Assembly (NCBI GenBank): GCA_030148365.1 | Contig: JASBTO010000081.1 | Span: forward strand, 1 to 7,020 | Length of the DNA stretch: 7,020 bases | Direction: 5' to 3' | From: Kangiellaceae bacterium | GTDB taxonomy: Bacteria > Pseudomonadota > Gammaproteobacteria > Enterobacterales > Kangiellaceae | In this document: piece by piece, positions 1-5,896 of the stretch | How the letters are laid out: each line of letters starts with the position of its first letter | Position numbering within the stretch: the stretch's first letter is position 1 | Program-made: the position numbers and the translations under genes | The notes under the pieces: generated by a model | Databases searched by the model: none | What the model was told of the DNA's origin: nothing | What the model saw: the letters and a program-made list of their open reading frames with translations, nothing else

Positions 1-1748
1 TGCCCGATATCCCGGGAACCACCAACCCGGCGGATCCGGCAATTATCGAAACCATGTTCCCCTTTATCAATCACCGTAGCCCGGCAGGCGCCGAGCAGAG
101 TACGCTGGAACATCCGGACGATGTCGCGGGCATTTCCAATCTTTATCCGACGGATGACTATCTGGCGAGCACCGGCTCGGTGACCGGCGTCCTGCGACTC
201 AAGGATGGCAAGACCGAGTACAGCGGTATTAACGTCATCGCCCGGAACGTCAACAATCCGCTGTTTGACGCGGTCTCTGACATGACCGGCAGTGCGACCC
301 AGGGCCAACTCGGCCCCGACGGCCGCTTCACCATCAATAACCTGAAGCCGGGCGAGCAATATACGCTGTATATCGAATCCATCGCCGCGGGCGGCTATCC
401 GACCACGCCCATGCCGCTGGTCTCTGTAGGCGAGTACTGGAACACCGGCGAAAGTTCGGATCCGGTGCTGGACAATAACTGTCTGGCGACACCAATCGCC
501 GCGGAAGCCGGGGTTACCCAAACCGCGGATCTGACTTTTAACGGTTACCAGAAGGGCGTTGAGTTTACGCCCGTGGTCGCTGCCTTTATCAGCAACCTTT
601 CCAAAAATGGTCGCAAAGGCGCCGGTCTGGCGGGAAGCACCGCCTTTATCTGGGATCAGAGCCAGGGTTTCAAGGTCCTGCCCCCGGAATTCAAGGCCAG
701 CCATGGCGGTATGAATCGCAACGGCAACGAGATGCTGGTTCAGTATGACACCAACGGCAATGGTATCCAGGAGCCCGTGATTTGGACCGAACAGGGCTTC
801 ACGGCGCTGGGCAGTCTCAATGGCGACACCTGCGGCGGTAGCAGCTCCAACGGCGTCAACAGCGCCAATGGTTATGCACTGGACGATGCGGGCCGCACAG
901 CGGTGGGATTGGCCTATGTCGACAAGGACGGAAACGGTACTTGCCAGCAGTCCTTCGCCAACGAGATTGTCCCCTTTATCTGGGACAAGAAAGGCGGCAT
1001 GCGGGAGCTGGATACCAGCGGCTTTGACTCGCCGCCGCAATTCGTGCGCGCCAATGCCATTTCCGGCAATGGCAAGGTGGTCCTCGGCACCGCGGGATTC
1101 AGCGACGCCATTGCCTGGGTAGAAGAAGGTCCCATGATCAATCTCGGCGATATCGTGGGCGCCTTTGATGCCTATGCAGTGAACTATGACGGCACCAAGG
1201 TAGCGCTGGACGGCGATAACGGCGTCGAGCTCTGGAACCCGACACAGGGCACAGGTCCCGAGGCCTTTACCAATATCGGCAGCCTGCGCTGGTGCGTCGA
1301 TCTGCCCTTCATCAATTTCGGCACGGACTTTTGCACACTGCTCAGCGAAGAAGAAATCACTGATGTTGTCGGTCCGGTACCGATACTGCCCGCCAGCATG
1401 TCCGATGACGGCAGCGTCATTATCGGTCGCGCGGGGTCTTTCCGGACCGGGCTGGCAGGTGCGGTCTATATCGAAGGCATGGGCTGGATTACGCTGAAAG
1501 ACTTCCTCAACAAACAGGGGGTAATCGAAGCCAAAAATCTGCCGCTGGACAACCCAATCGCTATCAGCGCCTCCGGCAGGGAAATGATTGGCGGTTTGGC
1601 CGGCGCGTCATTCTCATGGCTGATTGATATTGACCAGGCCTTTGTCTGCGAAGACGGCCAGTCAGTTCAGACCGGCTTCCCGAACGGCCTTGCGAACAAG
1701 ATCCAGCAGGGCGCGGAATTTGGGCGCTGCGAGCACCTGGATGACTGA
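1..1748 (+). CDS. Secreted matrixin-type metalloprotease / HAF-repeat protein, 5' end outside window
   Basis: The reading frame is open from base 3, before the first ATG at 54, and ends with TGA at 1746-1748. Residues are numbered from that ATG. ETMFPF around M1, followed by PDDVAGISNLYP (21-32), looks like the Met-turn and closing helix of bacterial matrixin domains, so M1 is internal. The zinc-binding HExxHxxGxxH should lie just upstream and is not visible. Residues 41-118 resemble a carboxypeptidase-regulatory-like beta-sandwich (GSVTGVLR, GPDGRFTINNLKPGEQYTLYIE). A segment EYWNTGESSDP (127-137) follows, of a kind I recall from this protease family. Residues 179-524 hold about seven HAF-like repeats. 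The tail has paired cysteines (C532, C559) and no hydrophobic anchor, which suggests a soluble exported protein. A protease role is inferred from family resemblance, and the substrate is unknown. The gene stands alone and is followed by a strong terminator. Confidence 0.85.
   Translation, partial: PDIPGTTNPADPAIIETMFPFINHRSPAGAEQSTLEHPDDVAGISNLYPTDDYLASTGSVTGVLRLKDGKTEYSGINVIARNVNNPLFDAVSDMTGSATQGQLGPDGRFTINNLKPGEQYTLYIESIAAGGYPTTPMPLVSVGEYWNTGESSDPVLDNNCLATPIAAEAGVTQTADLTFNGYQKGVEFTPVVAAFISNLSKNGRKGAGLAGSTAFIWDQSQGFKVLPPEFKASHGGMNRNGNEMLVQYDTNGNGIQEPVIWTEQGFTALGSLNGDTCGGSSSNGVNSANGYALDDAGRTAVGLAYVDKDGNGTCQQSFANEIVPFIWDKKGGMRELDTSGFDSPPQFVRANAISGNGKVVLGTAGFSDAIAWVEEGPMINLGDIVGAFDAYAVNYDGTKVALDGDNGVELWNPTQGTGPEAFTNIGSLRWCVDLPFINFGTDFCTLLSEEEITDVVGPVPILPASMSDDGSVIIGRAGSFRTGLAGAVYIEGMGWITLKDFLNKQGVIEAKNLPLDNPIAISASGREMIGGLAGASFSWLIDIDQAFVCEDGQSVQTGFPNGLANKIQQGAEFGRCEHLDD
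588..1625 (+). repeat. Seven HAF-like / beta-propeller-type protein repeats
   Basis: This is a protein-level repeat inside the first gene. Each unit has a turn of the form S-x-x-G-x-x-x-x-G, followed by a short strand ending in an aromatic such as FIW, VIW, IAW or ELW, and then a G-x-x-x-L-like stretch (for example TEQGFTALGSLNG). The turn glycines are at residues 186, 224, 280, 340, 380, 453 and 508, numbered from the ATG at 54. The matching aromatics are W200, W244, W310, W355, W394, Y472 and W522. Spacing varies from 38 to 73 residues because of insertions. The pattern matches the extracellular HAF repeat family as I know it. Seven units would suit a seven-bladed propeller, which is inference. 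The DNA copies are too diverged to be a recent duplication. Confidence 0.65.
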
Positions 1749-1784
1749 CCTGAAGGCCATGCGCTGAAATGCGTGACAGTAATC

Positions 1785-1808
1785 GCGGGGCTTCGGCCCC
1801 GCTTTTTT
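1785..1808 (+). terminator. Intrinsic terminator after the matrixin/HAF gene
   Basis: A perfect 7-bp stem (GCGGGGC, 1785-1791, with GCCCCGC, 1796-1802) closes a TTCG tetraloop (1792-1795), and six T residues follow directly (1803-1808). C(UUCG)G is an exceptionally stable tetraloop. The site lies 37 bases after the stop codon of the first gene. On the minus strand the same hairpin is followed by GATTACTG rather than a T run, so it is clearly a terminator only for + transcription. It may still slow convergent transcripts from tesA, whose stop lies about 38 bases away. Confidence 0.93.
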
Positions 1809-1840
1809 ATGGGCTGAAAATTATCGGGCGCTGCTGTCTG

Positions 1841-2515
1841 TCACGAGCCGGTGATTGCAGCTTTTGCTTCCAGCAGGGACTCCAGGCAGGGCAGAATATT
1901 GGCCAGCAAGATAGGTTGGGCTTCAGCCTTCGGATGAATGCCGTCGCTCTGGATCAACTCGGCGCGACCCCCGACGCCCTCCAGGAAAAACGGGATCAAG
2001 GTGACGTCCTTGCGTTTGCCGAGGCGCCGGTAATTGTCCTGGAAGGCATCGGTGTAACGCTTGCCGTAATTGGGCGGGATCCGCATACCGGCGAGGAGCA
2101 CCGAGGCATTGGCATCAGTGGCCATGTCGATCATGGCTTCAAGATTCTGATAGATGGCTTTCGGCGGGTAGCCGCGCAGGCCGTCATTGCCGCCGAGTTC
2201 CAGGATCAGGATGTCTGGTCCATGTTGCTCGAGCAGGGCGGGCAGTCTTGCCAGTCCGCCGCTGGTGGTCTCGCCGCTGATACTGGCATTGACCACCGAA
2301 TAATTGCCCGGTTTTTTCTCGAGACGGTCGGCGAGCAGGCTCACCCAGCCGGACTCGACGGGCAGGTTATAGGCGGCGCTCAGGCTGTCGCCGAGCACCA
2401 GGATGGTTTTTTCCCGGGCCTGCAAGGCCGGCGCCACAACCAGAAACATTCCGGTCAATACCCAGAACAACCAGAAAGGCTTTTTCAATGCTATGCTTGG
2501 TTTCACAATGGACAA
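1841..2515 (-). CDS. tesA: GDSL/SGNH esterase, TesA-type periplasmic acyl-CoA thioesterase I / lysophospholipase L1
   Basis: The 224-residue protein has the expected length for TesA with its signal peptide. The N-terminus has lysines (5, 11, 12), a hydrophobic core (14-30) and a likely cleavage after ALQA (33), so the enzyme acts in the periplasm. SGNH blocks appear in order: GDSLS with nucleophile S44; block II around SGETTSGG with G81; GGND with N110; and DGIHP with D191 and H194. All catalytic residues are present. Family members hydrolyse thioesters, lysophospholipids and other esters, and the natural substrate here is unknown. The best start is TTG at 2515, because an AGGGAG Shine-Dalgarno sequence sits 9 bases upstream. 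GTG at 2506 would be 18 bases away. The gene is divergent from ybbA and ybbP, as in E. coli, which points to a joint role with that transporter. It converges on the first gene, with 92 bases between stop codons. Confidence 0.93.
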   Translation of the reverse strand: MSIVKPSIALKKPFWLFWVLTGMFLVVAPALQAREKTILVLGDSLSAAYNLPVESGWVSLLADRLEKKPGNYSVVNASISGETTSGGLARLPALLEQHGPDILILELGGNDGLRGYPPKAIYQNLEAMIDMATDANASVLLAGMRIPPNYGKRYTDAFQDNYRRLGKRKDVTLIPFFLEGVGGRAELIQSDGIHPKAEAQPILLANILPCLESLLEAKAAITGS

Positions 2516-2524
2516 ACCGAAAGA

Positions 2525-2530
2525 CTCCCT
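2525..2530 (-). promoter_or_regulatory. Ribosome binding site that selects the TTG start of tesA
   Basis: On the minus strand this reads AGGGAG, within AAAGGGAGT, a strong Shine-Dalgarno match. It ends 9 bases before the TTG codon at 2515-2513, which is good spacing. The only other near candidate is GTG at 2506-2504, 18 bases away. No ATG lies in frame before residue 23, so the rare TTG start is favoured. The site also lies only about 8 bases upstream of the ATG of the divergent ybbA gene. Confidence 0.75.
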
Positions 2531-2537
2531 TTAATTC

Positions 2538-3200
2538 ATGATGATTGAAGTTTCAGGCCTCGGCAAGCAGGTCGCTACCGCCAACCGGCACCTTACCATT
2601 CTTTCCGATATCAATTTATCCGTCGCCGAGGGCGAGCGGGTTGCCATCGTCGGCGCTTCCGGTTCCGGCAAGACCACGCTTCTGTCCCTGCTGGCCGGGC
2701 TGGATACCGCCAGCAGCGGCCAAATCCGCTTTAACGATGTCGTGCTTAACGAGCTTGACGAAGATCAGCGCGCAAAGTTACGGGCCGAGCAGGTTGGTTT
2801 CGTGTTCCAGTCCTTTCATTTGCTGCCCGGTCTGACGGCGCTCGAGAATGTCATGTTGCCGCTGGAACTTGCCGGCAGAGCCGATGCGGACAGTCGCGCC
2901 CGGCAATTGCTGGACGAGGTCGGGTTGGGTGAGCGGCTGAGTCATTATCCCAATCAGCTCTCCGGCGGCGAGCAACAACGGGTCGCGATCGCCCGGGCCT
3001 TCGCCAGCGAGCCCCGGGTGCTGTTCGCCGATGAGCCGACCGGTAATCTCGATACCGCCACCGGCAGTCGCATCATTGAATTGCTCCTGAAGCTGAACCG
3101 GGATGCCGGCACCACGTTGATCCTGGTCACCCACGACGAAGCGCTGGCGAGCCGCTGTGATCGCCGTCTGCAGCTGCAGGCCGGGAAGCTGGTGTCATGA
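2538..3200 (+). CDS. ybbA: ABC transporter ATPase of the LolD/MacB type, YbbA family
   Basis: This 220-residue protein is a complete ABC nucleotide-binding domain with no membrane segment. Walker A is GASGSGKTT (39-47, K45). The Q-loop glutamine is Q91 in VFQSFHLLPGLTALENV. The signature is LSGGEQQR (141-148). Walker B is VLFADE (161-166) with catalytic E166, followed by the D-loop around NLD (170-172), and the H-loop histidine is H199. The pattern FQ-x-F-x-LLP-x-LTALENV is typical of the LolD/MacB/FtsE group, which works with FtsX-like permeases. Its stop overlaps the permease start by 4 bases (ATGA), so the two are co-transcribed and translationally coupled. The start could be either of two consecutive ATGs (2538 or 2541); no strong Shine-Dalgarno is visible. 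Divergence from tesA matches the E. coli order tesA-ybbA-ybbP. I recall reports that YbbA-YbbP associates with TesA in E. coli; the substrate here is inference. Confidence 0.93.
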   Translation: MMIEVSGLGKQVATANRHLTILSDINLSVAEGERVAIVGASGSGKTTLLSLLAGLDTASSGQIRFNDVVLNELDEDQRAKLRAEQVGFVFQSFHLLPGLTALENVMLPLELAGRADADSRARQLLDEVGLGERLSHYPNQLSGGEQQRVAIARAFASEPRVLFADEPTGNLDTATGSRIIELLLKLNRDAGTTLILVTHDEALASRCDRRLQLQAGKLVS

Positions 3201-5695
3201 AACATCTGTTCCGACTGGCCGGCAAGCTGACCCTGCGGGATCTGAAAAGTGGCGAAGTGAGGGTGCTGTTGCTGGCGCTCGTGATCGCGGTTGCCTCGGT
3301 GGTGGCCATCGGCTCGGTAACGGACCGCCTGAGTCGCGGAATGGGGGCGGAATCCAGTGCCTTTCTGGGGGCGGACCTGCAGCTGACCGGACCGCGAGAG
3401 CTGCCGGACAACTGGTTTCAGCAAGCCCTGGACCGAGAGTTGGCGGTGAGCCCGGTGGTTGCGTTTTCCACGGTGGTGGTTGCCGGCGATGCGTTTCAAC
3501 TCGCGTCAATCAAGGCGGTCGGCGAACACTATCCGCTGCGCGGAAAGCTGATGATTGCGGACGAGCCCTTCGCAGCCGGGCGGCAAACGACCGGCGCCCC
3601 GCCAGCCGGGGCAGTGTGGATTGAGCCGAGGCTGGTGTCATTGCTGGGCACAGGCGTCGGCGATCAGCTCGAGATCGGTCAGGCAGTATTTACAATAGCC
3701 GGCATCATCAGCAAGGGGCCGGGGGGCGCGACCAGTGTCTTCGGCGTGGCGCCCGGCCTTGTCATGAACCGCGCCGATGTGGAGGCAACCGCCATTATCC
3801 AGCCCGGCAGTCGGGTCAACTACCAATTCCAGTTTGCCGGGCCCGAAACCGCCATCACGGATTTCTCGGCCTGGCTGGAGCCGCAACTGGATCCAACGCA
3901 GCGCCTGGTTGGCGCCCGGGACGGCACCCCCACGCTGAAAACGGCGCTGGATCGGGCCGACGCCTATCTCGGCCTGGCCGGTCTGGTTGCCGTGGCGCTG
4001 GCCGGTATTGCCATTGCGGTTTCCGCCAATCGTTACAGCCGTCGTCATTTTGATCACTGCGCCATTCTCCGCTGTCTCGGCGCGACCAGCCGGCAAGCGT
4101 ATCTGATTTTCGGGATCAGCCTGATGTGGCTGGGCCTGGCGGCGGTCCTGATTGGCTGCCTGGCGGGCTGGCTGATCCAGGAAGGCCTGATCTGGAGCTT
4201 GCGGGATCAGCTCCCCGCGGCCTTGCCGGTGGCGTCCGTAGGCCCCTATCTGGTGGGGCTGGCCACGGGCAGCCTGGTGCTGATCGGTTTTGCGCTGCCG
4301 GCCTTTCTGCGACTGGGTCAGGTGACGCCGCTGAAAGTGCTGCGCAAGGATCTGGATCCGCCGAAAATGTCCTCGCTGGTGGTCTACGGCCTGGCGATCT
4401 CGGCGTTGTTGCTGCTGATGCGCTGGCAGGGTGGCGACTGGAAGCTGGTGTTGTTCAGTGGTCTCGGCGCCCTGGTGGCGGCCGCCGTGCTGTTATTGGC
4501 AGCCTTTCTGCTGTTTGGTGCCGGTGCCCGGCTCAGTCGTAAATTACCGGGCGCGACCGGTTTTGCCGTCAGCCAGTTGCGGCGCTACCGGGCCGCCAGC
4601 CTGGGGCAAATTCTTGCCTTTGGCGGTGCCTTGCTGATCATGCTCAACTCCACGCTGGTGCGCACCGATCTGCTCGCCGACTGGCAGACCAAATTGCCGG
4701 ACAAGGCCCCGAATCATTTTCTGGTCAATCTGCAGGAGTCCCGGATCCCGGATCTGGAAGCCTTTCTCGAGCAGGCGTCCCTGACGGTCAGCGGGATCTA
4801 CCCGATGGTCCGCGGTCGCATCGTGGAGATTAACGGCGAGACCCCTGAAGTTGCCCTGCCCGGTGCGGCAGAAAACATCAATGCCTTGCGGCGGGAACTG
4901 AATCTGACCTGGTCGACGGAACTGCCGAAAGCCAACAGCGTCGAAGCCGGCCACTGGTGGCCGGATGCGCCGGCGTCAGAGCGGGCCGGAATATCGGTGG
5001 AAAAGCGCCTTGCCGAGCGGTTGAAAATTTCCGTCGGTGACACGCTCACCTTCAGCATCGCCGATGCCCGTCTGACCGCTGAGGTAAAGAGTCTGCGGGA
5101 GGTTGACTGGGACTCTTTCCAGCCGAACTTTTTCGTCATCTTTGAACCGGGCGCCCTGGCGGGCTATCCGGGCACCGCCATTACCAGCTTCTACCTGGCG
5201 CCAGAGCAGAAACCCCTGCTCAACGACTTGATCAAGACCCTGCCGACGGTGACCATCATCGAACTGGACGCCATTATGGAAGAAGTGCAGCGGATTCTGG
5301 ATCAAGTCACCCAGGCCGTGGAATTTGTGCTGGCATTCGTTTTTCTGGCCAGTATCGCGGTCCTGCTCGCGACCCTGCAAGCCAGCAAGGACGAACGCAT
5401 GCACACGGCGGCGCTGCTGCGTACCCTGGGCGCATCGTCGGGCTACCTGCGCACCAGCCTGATTAGCGAATTTGTCTTGCTGGGCCTGTTTGCCGGTCTG
5501 CTGGCGTCTCTTGGCACGGAATTGATAGCTGCGGGTCTTTACAGCCAGGTATTCGATCTGCCGGTGACCTGGCACGGTTGGGTCTGGGTCGCCGGGCCTC
5601 TGGCCGGCATGCTGGTGATCAGTATTGCCGGCTGGTTTGGCAGCCGTGAAGTCGCCTCCGGGTCGCCGGTGCGCCTGCTGAGGGAGACGGCCTGA
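3197..5695 (+). CDS. ybbP: FtsX/MacB-type ABC transporter permease, YbbP family
   Basis: The 832-residue length is close to E. coli YbbP (about 800). I count ten probable membrane helices: 22-41, 258-277, 302-326, 349-371, 392-409, 416-441, 467-487, 708-728, 754-780 and 792-814. Two large periplasmic parts, 42-257 and 488-707, lie after helices 1 and 7, which is the layout of a duplicated MacB/FtsX-like permease. The two halves share an FtsX motif at the cytoplasmic end of a helix: AILRCLGATSRQ (289-300) and ALLRTLGASSGY (739-750). REVDWDSFQPNFFVIFEPG (634-652) resembles a conserved stretch of the YbbP family. Such permeases act on substrates in the membrane or periplasm rather than moving solutes through a channel. 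With YbbA it should form the inner-membrane complex that serves periplasmic TesA. The start overlaps the ybbA stop (ATGA), with a partial GGGA site 10 bases upstream. Confidence 0.92.
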   Translation: MKHLFRLAGKLTLRDLKSGEVRVLLLALVIAVASVVAIGSVTDRLSRGMGAESSAFLGADLQLTGPRELPDNWFQQALDRELAVSPVVAFSTVVVAGDAFQLASIKAVGEHYPLRGKLMIADEPFAAGRQTTGAPPAGAVWIEPRLVSLLGTGVGDQLEIGQAVFTIAGIISKGPGGATSVFGVAPGLVMNRADVEATAIIQPGSRVNYQFQFAGPETAITDFSAWLEPQLDPTQRLVGARDGTPTLKTALDRADAYLGLAGLVAVALAGIAIAVSANRYSRRHFDHCAILRCLGATSRQAYLIFGISLMWLGLAAVLIGCLAGWLIQEGLIWSLRDQLPAALPVASVGPYLVGLATGSLVLIGFALPAFLRLGQVTPLKVLRKDLDPPKMSSLVVYGLAISALLLLMRWQGGDWKLVLFSGLGALVAAAVLLLAAFLLFGAGARLSRKLPGATGFAVSQLRRYRAASLGQILAFGGALLIMLNSTLVRTDLLADWQTKLPDKAPNHFLVNLQESRIPDLEAFLEQASLTVSGIYPMVRGRIVEINGETPEVALPGAAENINALRRELNLTWSTELPKANSVEAGHWWPDAPASERAGISVEKRLAERLKISVGDTLTFSIADARLTAEVKSLREVDWDSFQPNFFVIFEPGALAGYPGTAITSFYLAPEQKPLLNDLIKTLPTVTIIELDAIMEEVQRILDQVTQAVEFVLAFVFLASIAVLLATLQASKDERMHTAALLRTLGASSGYLRTSLISEFVLLGLFAGLLASLGTELIAAGLYSQVFDLPVTWHGWVWVAGPLAGMLVISIAGWFGSREVASGSPVRLLRETA

Positions 5696-5697
5696 GG

Positions 5698-5716
5698 TCA
5701 CCCCGGGGTGGATTTT
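5698..5716 (+). terminator. Possible weak terminator after ybbP
   Basis: The 12-base perfect palindrome CACCCCGGGGTG lies at 5699-5710, just after the ybbP stop. As RNA it can form a stem of about 5 bp (TCACC with GGTGG, including one T-G pair) with a CCGG loop, followed by ATTTTG. The stem is short and the T run has only four bases, so termination is likely to be partial. It could otherwise be an mRNA 3'-end stabiliser. Confidence 0.35.
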
Positions 5717-5739
5717 GCCTATCGCCGTTGCTATAACAT

Positions 5740-5757
5740 GGTGCTCTGACGAGCGCC
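5740..5757 (+). other. Hairpin in the ybbP-topA intergenic region
   Basis: GGTGCTC (5740-5746) can pair with GAGCGCC (5751-5757) through 7 pairs, one of them T-G, across a TGAC loop. GAAAACGGG follows, with no T run on either strand, so it is not a canonical intrinsic terminator. It may mark the processed 3' end of the ybbA-ybbP mRNA. Function is not shown by the sequence. Confidence 0.35.
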
Positions 5758-5784
5758 GAAAACGGGCATTGCCACGCCGGATGC

Positions 5785-5826
5785 AAAAAGTTTTTCCTTG
5801 ACCCGCTGCACTTGTACCCTTATACA
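5785..5826 (+). promoter_or_regulatory. Sigma70-type promoter for topA with UP-like element
   Basis: A -35 box TTGACC (5798-5803, five of six consensus bases) is separated by exactly 17 bases from a -10 box TATACA (5821-5826, four of six). AAAAAGTTTTT (5785-5795) sits immediately upstream of the -35 box, where the proximal UP subsite would bind the RNA polymerase alpha subunit. The predicted start of transcription is near 5833, giving a leader of about 64 bases before the topA ATG. This should let topA be transcribed independently of ybbA-ybbP. In E. coli topA promoters respond to supercoiling; that is not visible here. Confidence 0.6.
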
Positions 5827-5850
5827 GGGCGCCATTGATACAGGTTTTGC

Positions 5851-5870
5851 GCAGCGATCATTGGATCGGC
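5851..5870 (+). other. Hairpin in the topA leader with two GATC sites
   Basis: CGATC (5855-5859) and GATCG (5864-5868) form a 5-bp stem with an ATTG loop. Two further pairs (5851-5852 with 5869-5870) can extend it across an AG bulge. It lies in the predicted untranslated leader of topA, ending 9 bases before the GGAG ribosome binding site. Two GATC sequences, which would be Dam methylation sites if the host has Dam, sit in the stem arms. The stem is modest, and a regulatory role is only a possibility. Confidence 0.3.
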
Positions 5871-5879
5871 AAGTTAATT

Positions 5880-5886
5880 GGAGAAG
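5880..5886 (+). promoter_or_regulatory. Ribosome binding site of topA
   Basis: GGAGAAG lies 10 bases before the ATG at 5897, counted from the end of AGAAG (13 from the end of GGAG). The spacing is slightly long but acceptable. The start itself is secured by the protein, because MGKALVIVESPAKAKT is the conserved N-terminus of TopA. Confidence 0.65.
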
Positions 5887-5896
5887 CAGACACCCG

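Noticed and set aside
1769..2548. A long + strand open frame of 259 codons covering the whole of tesA in antisense
   Set aside because: Its codons mirror the minus-strand esterase, which has complete SGNH motifs and a signal peptide. The + product shows no recognisable domain, and its start falls just before the terminator hairpin of the first gene.
2465..2600. Promoters for ybbA and tesA
   Set aside because: I looked on both strands around the divergent starts. Candidates such as TATGCT at 2492-2497 lack a reasonable -35 box at the right distance, so none is reported.
3168..3179. Perfect 12-base palindrome CTGCAGCTGCAG near the end of ybbA
   Set aside because: It encodes the LQLQ residues with common codons and is not followed by a T run. 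Chance within GC-rich coding sequence is enough.
5715..5737. TTGCCT and TATAAC as a second topA promoter
   Set aside because: The spacer is only 11 bases, too short for sigma70. The TTGACC / TATACA pair downstream with 17 bases is much better.
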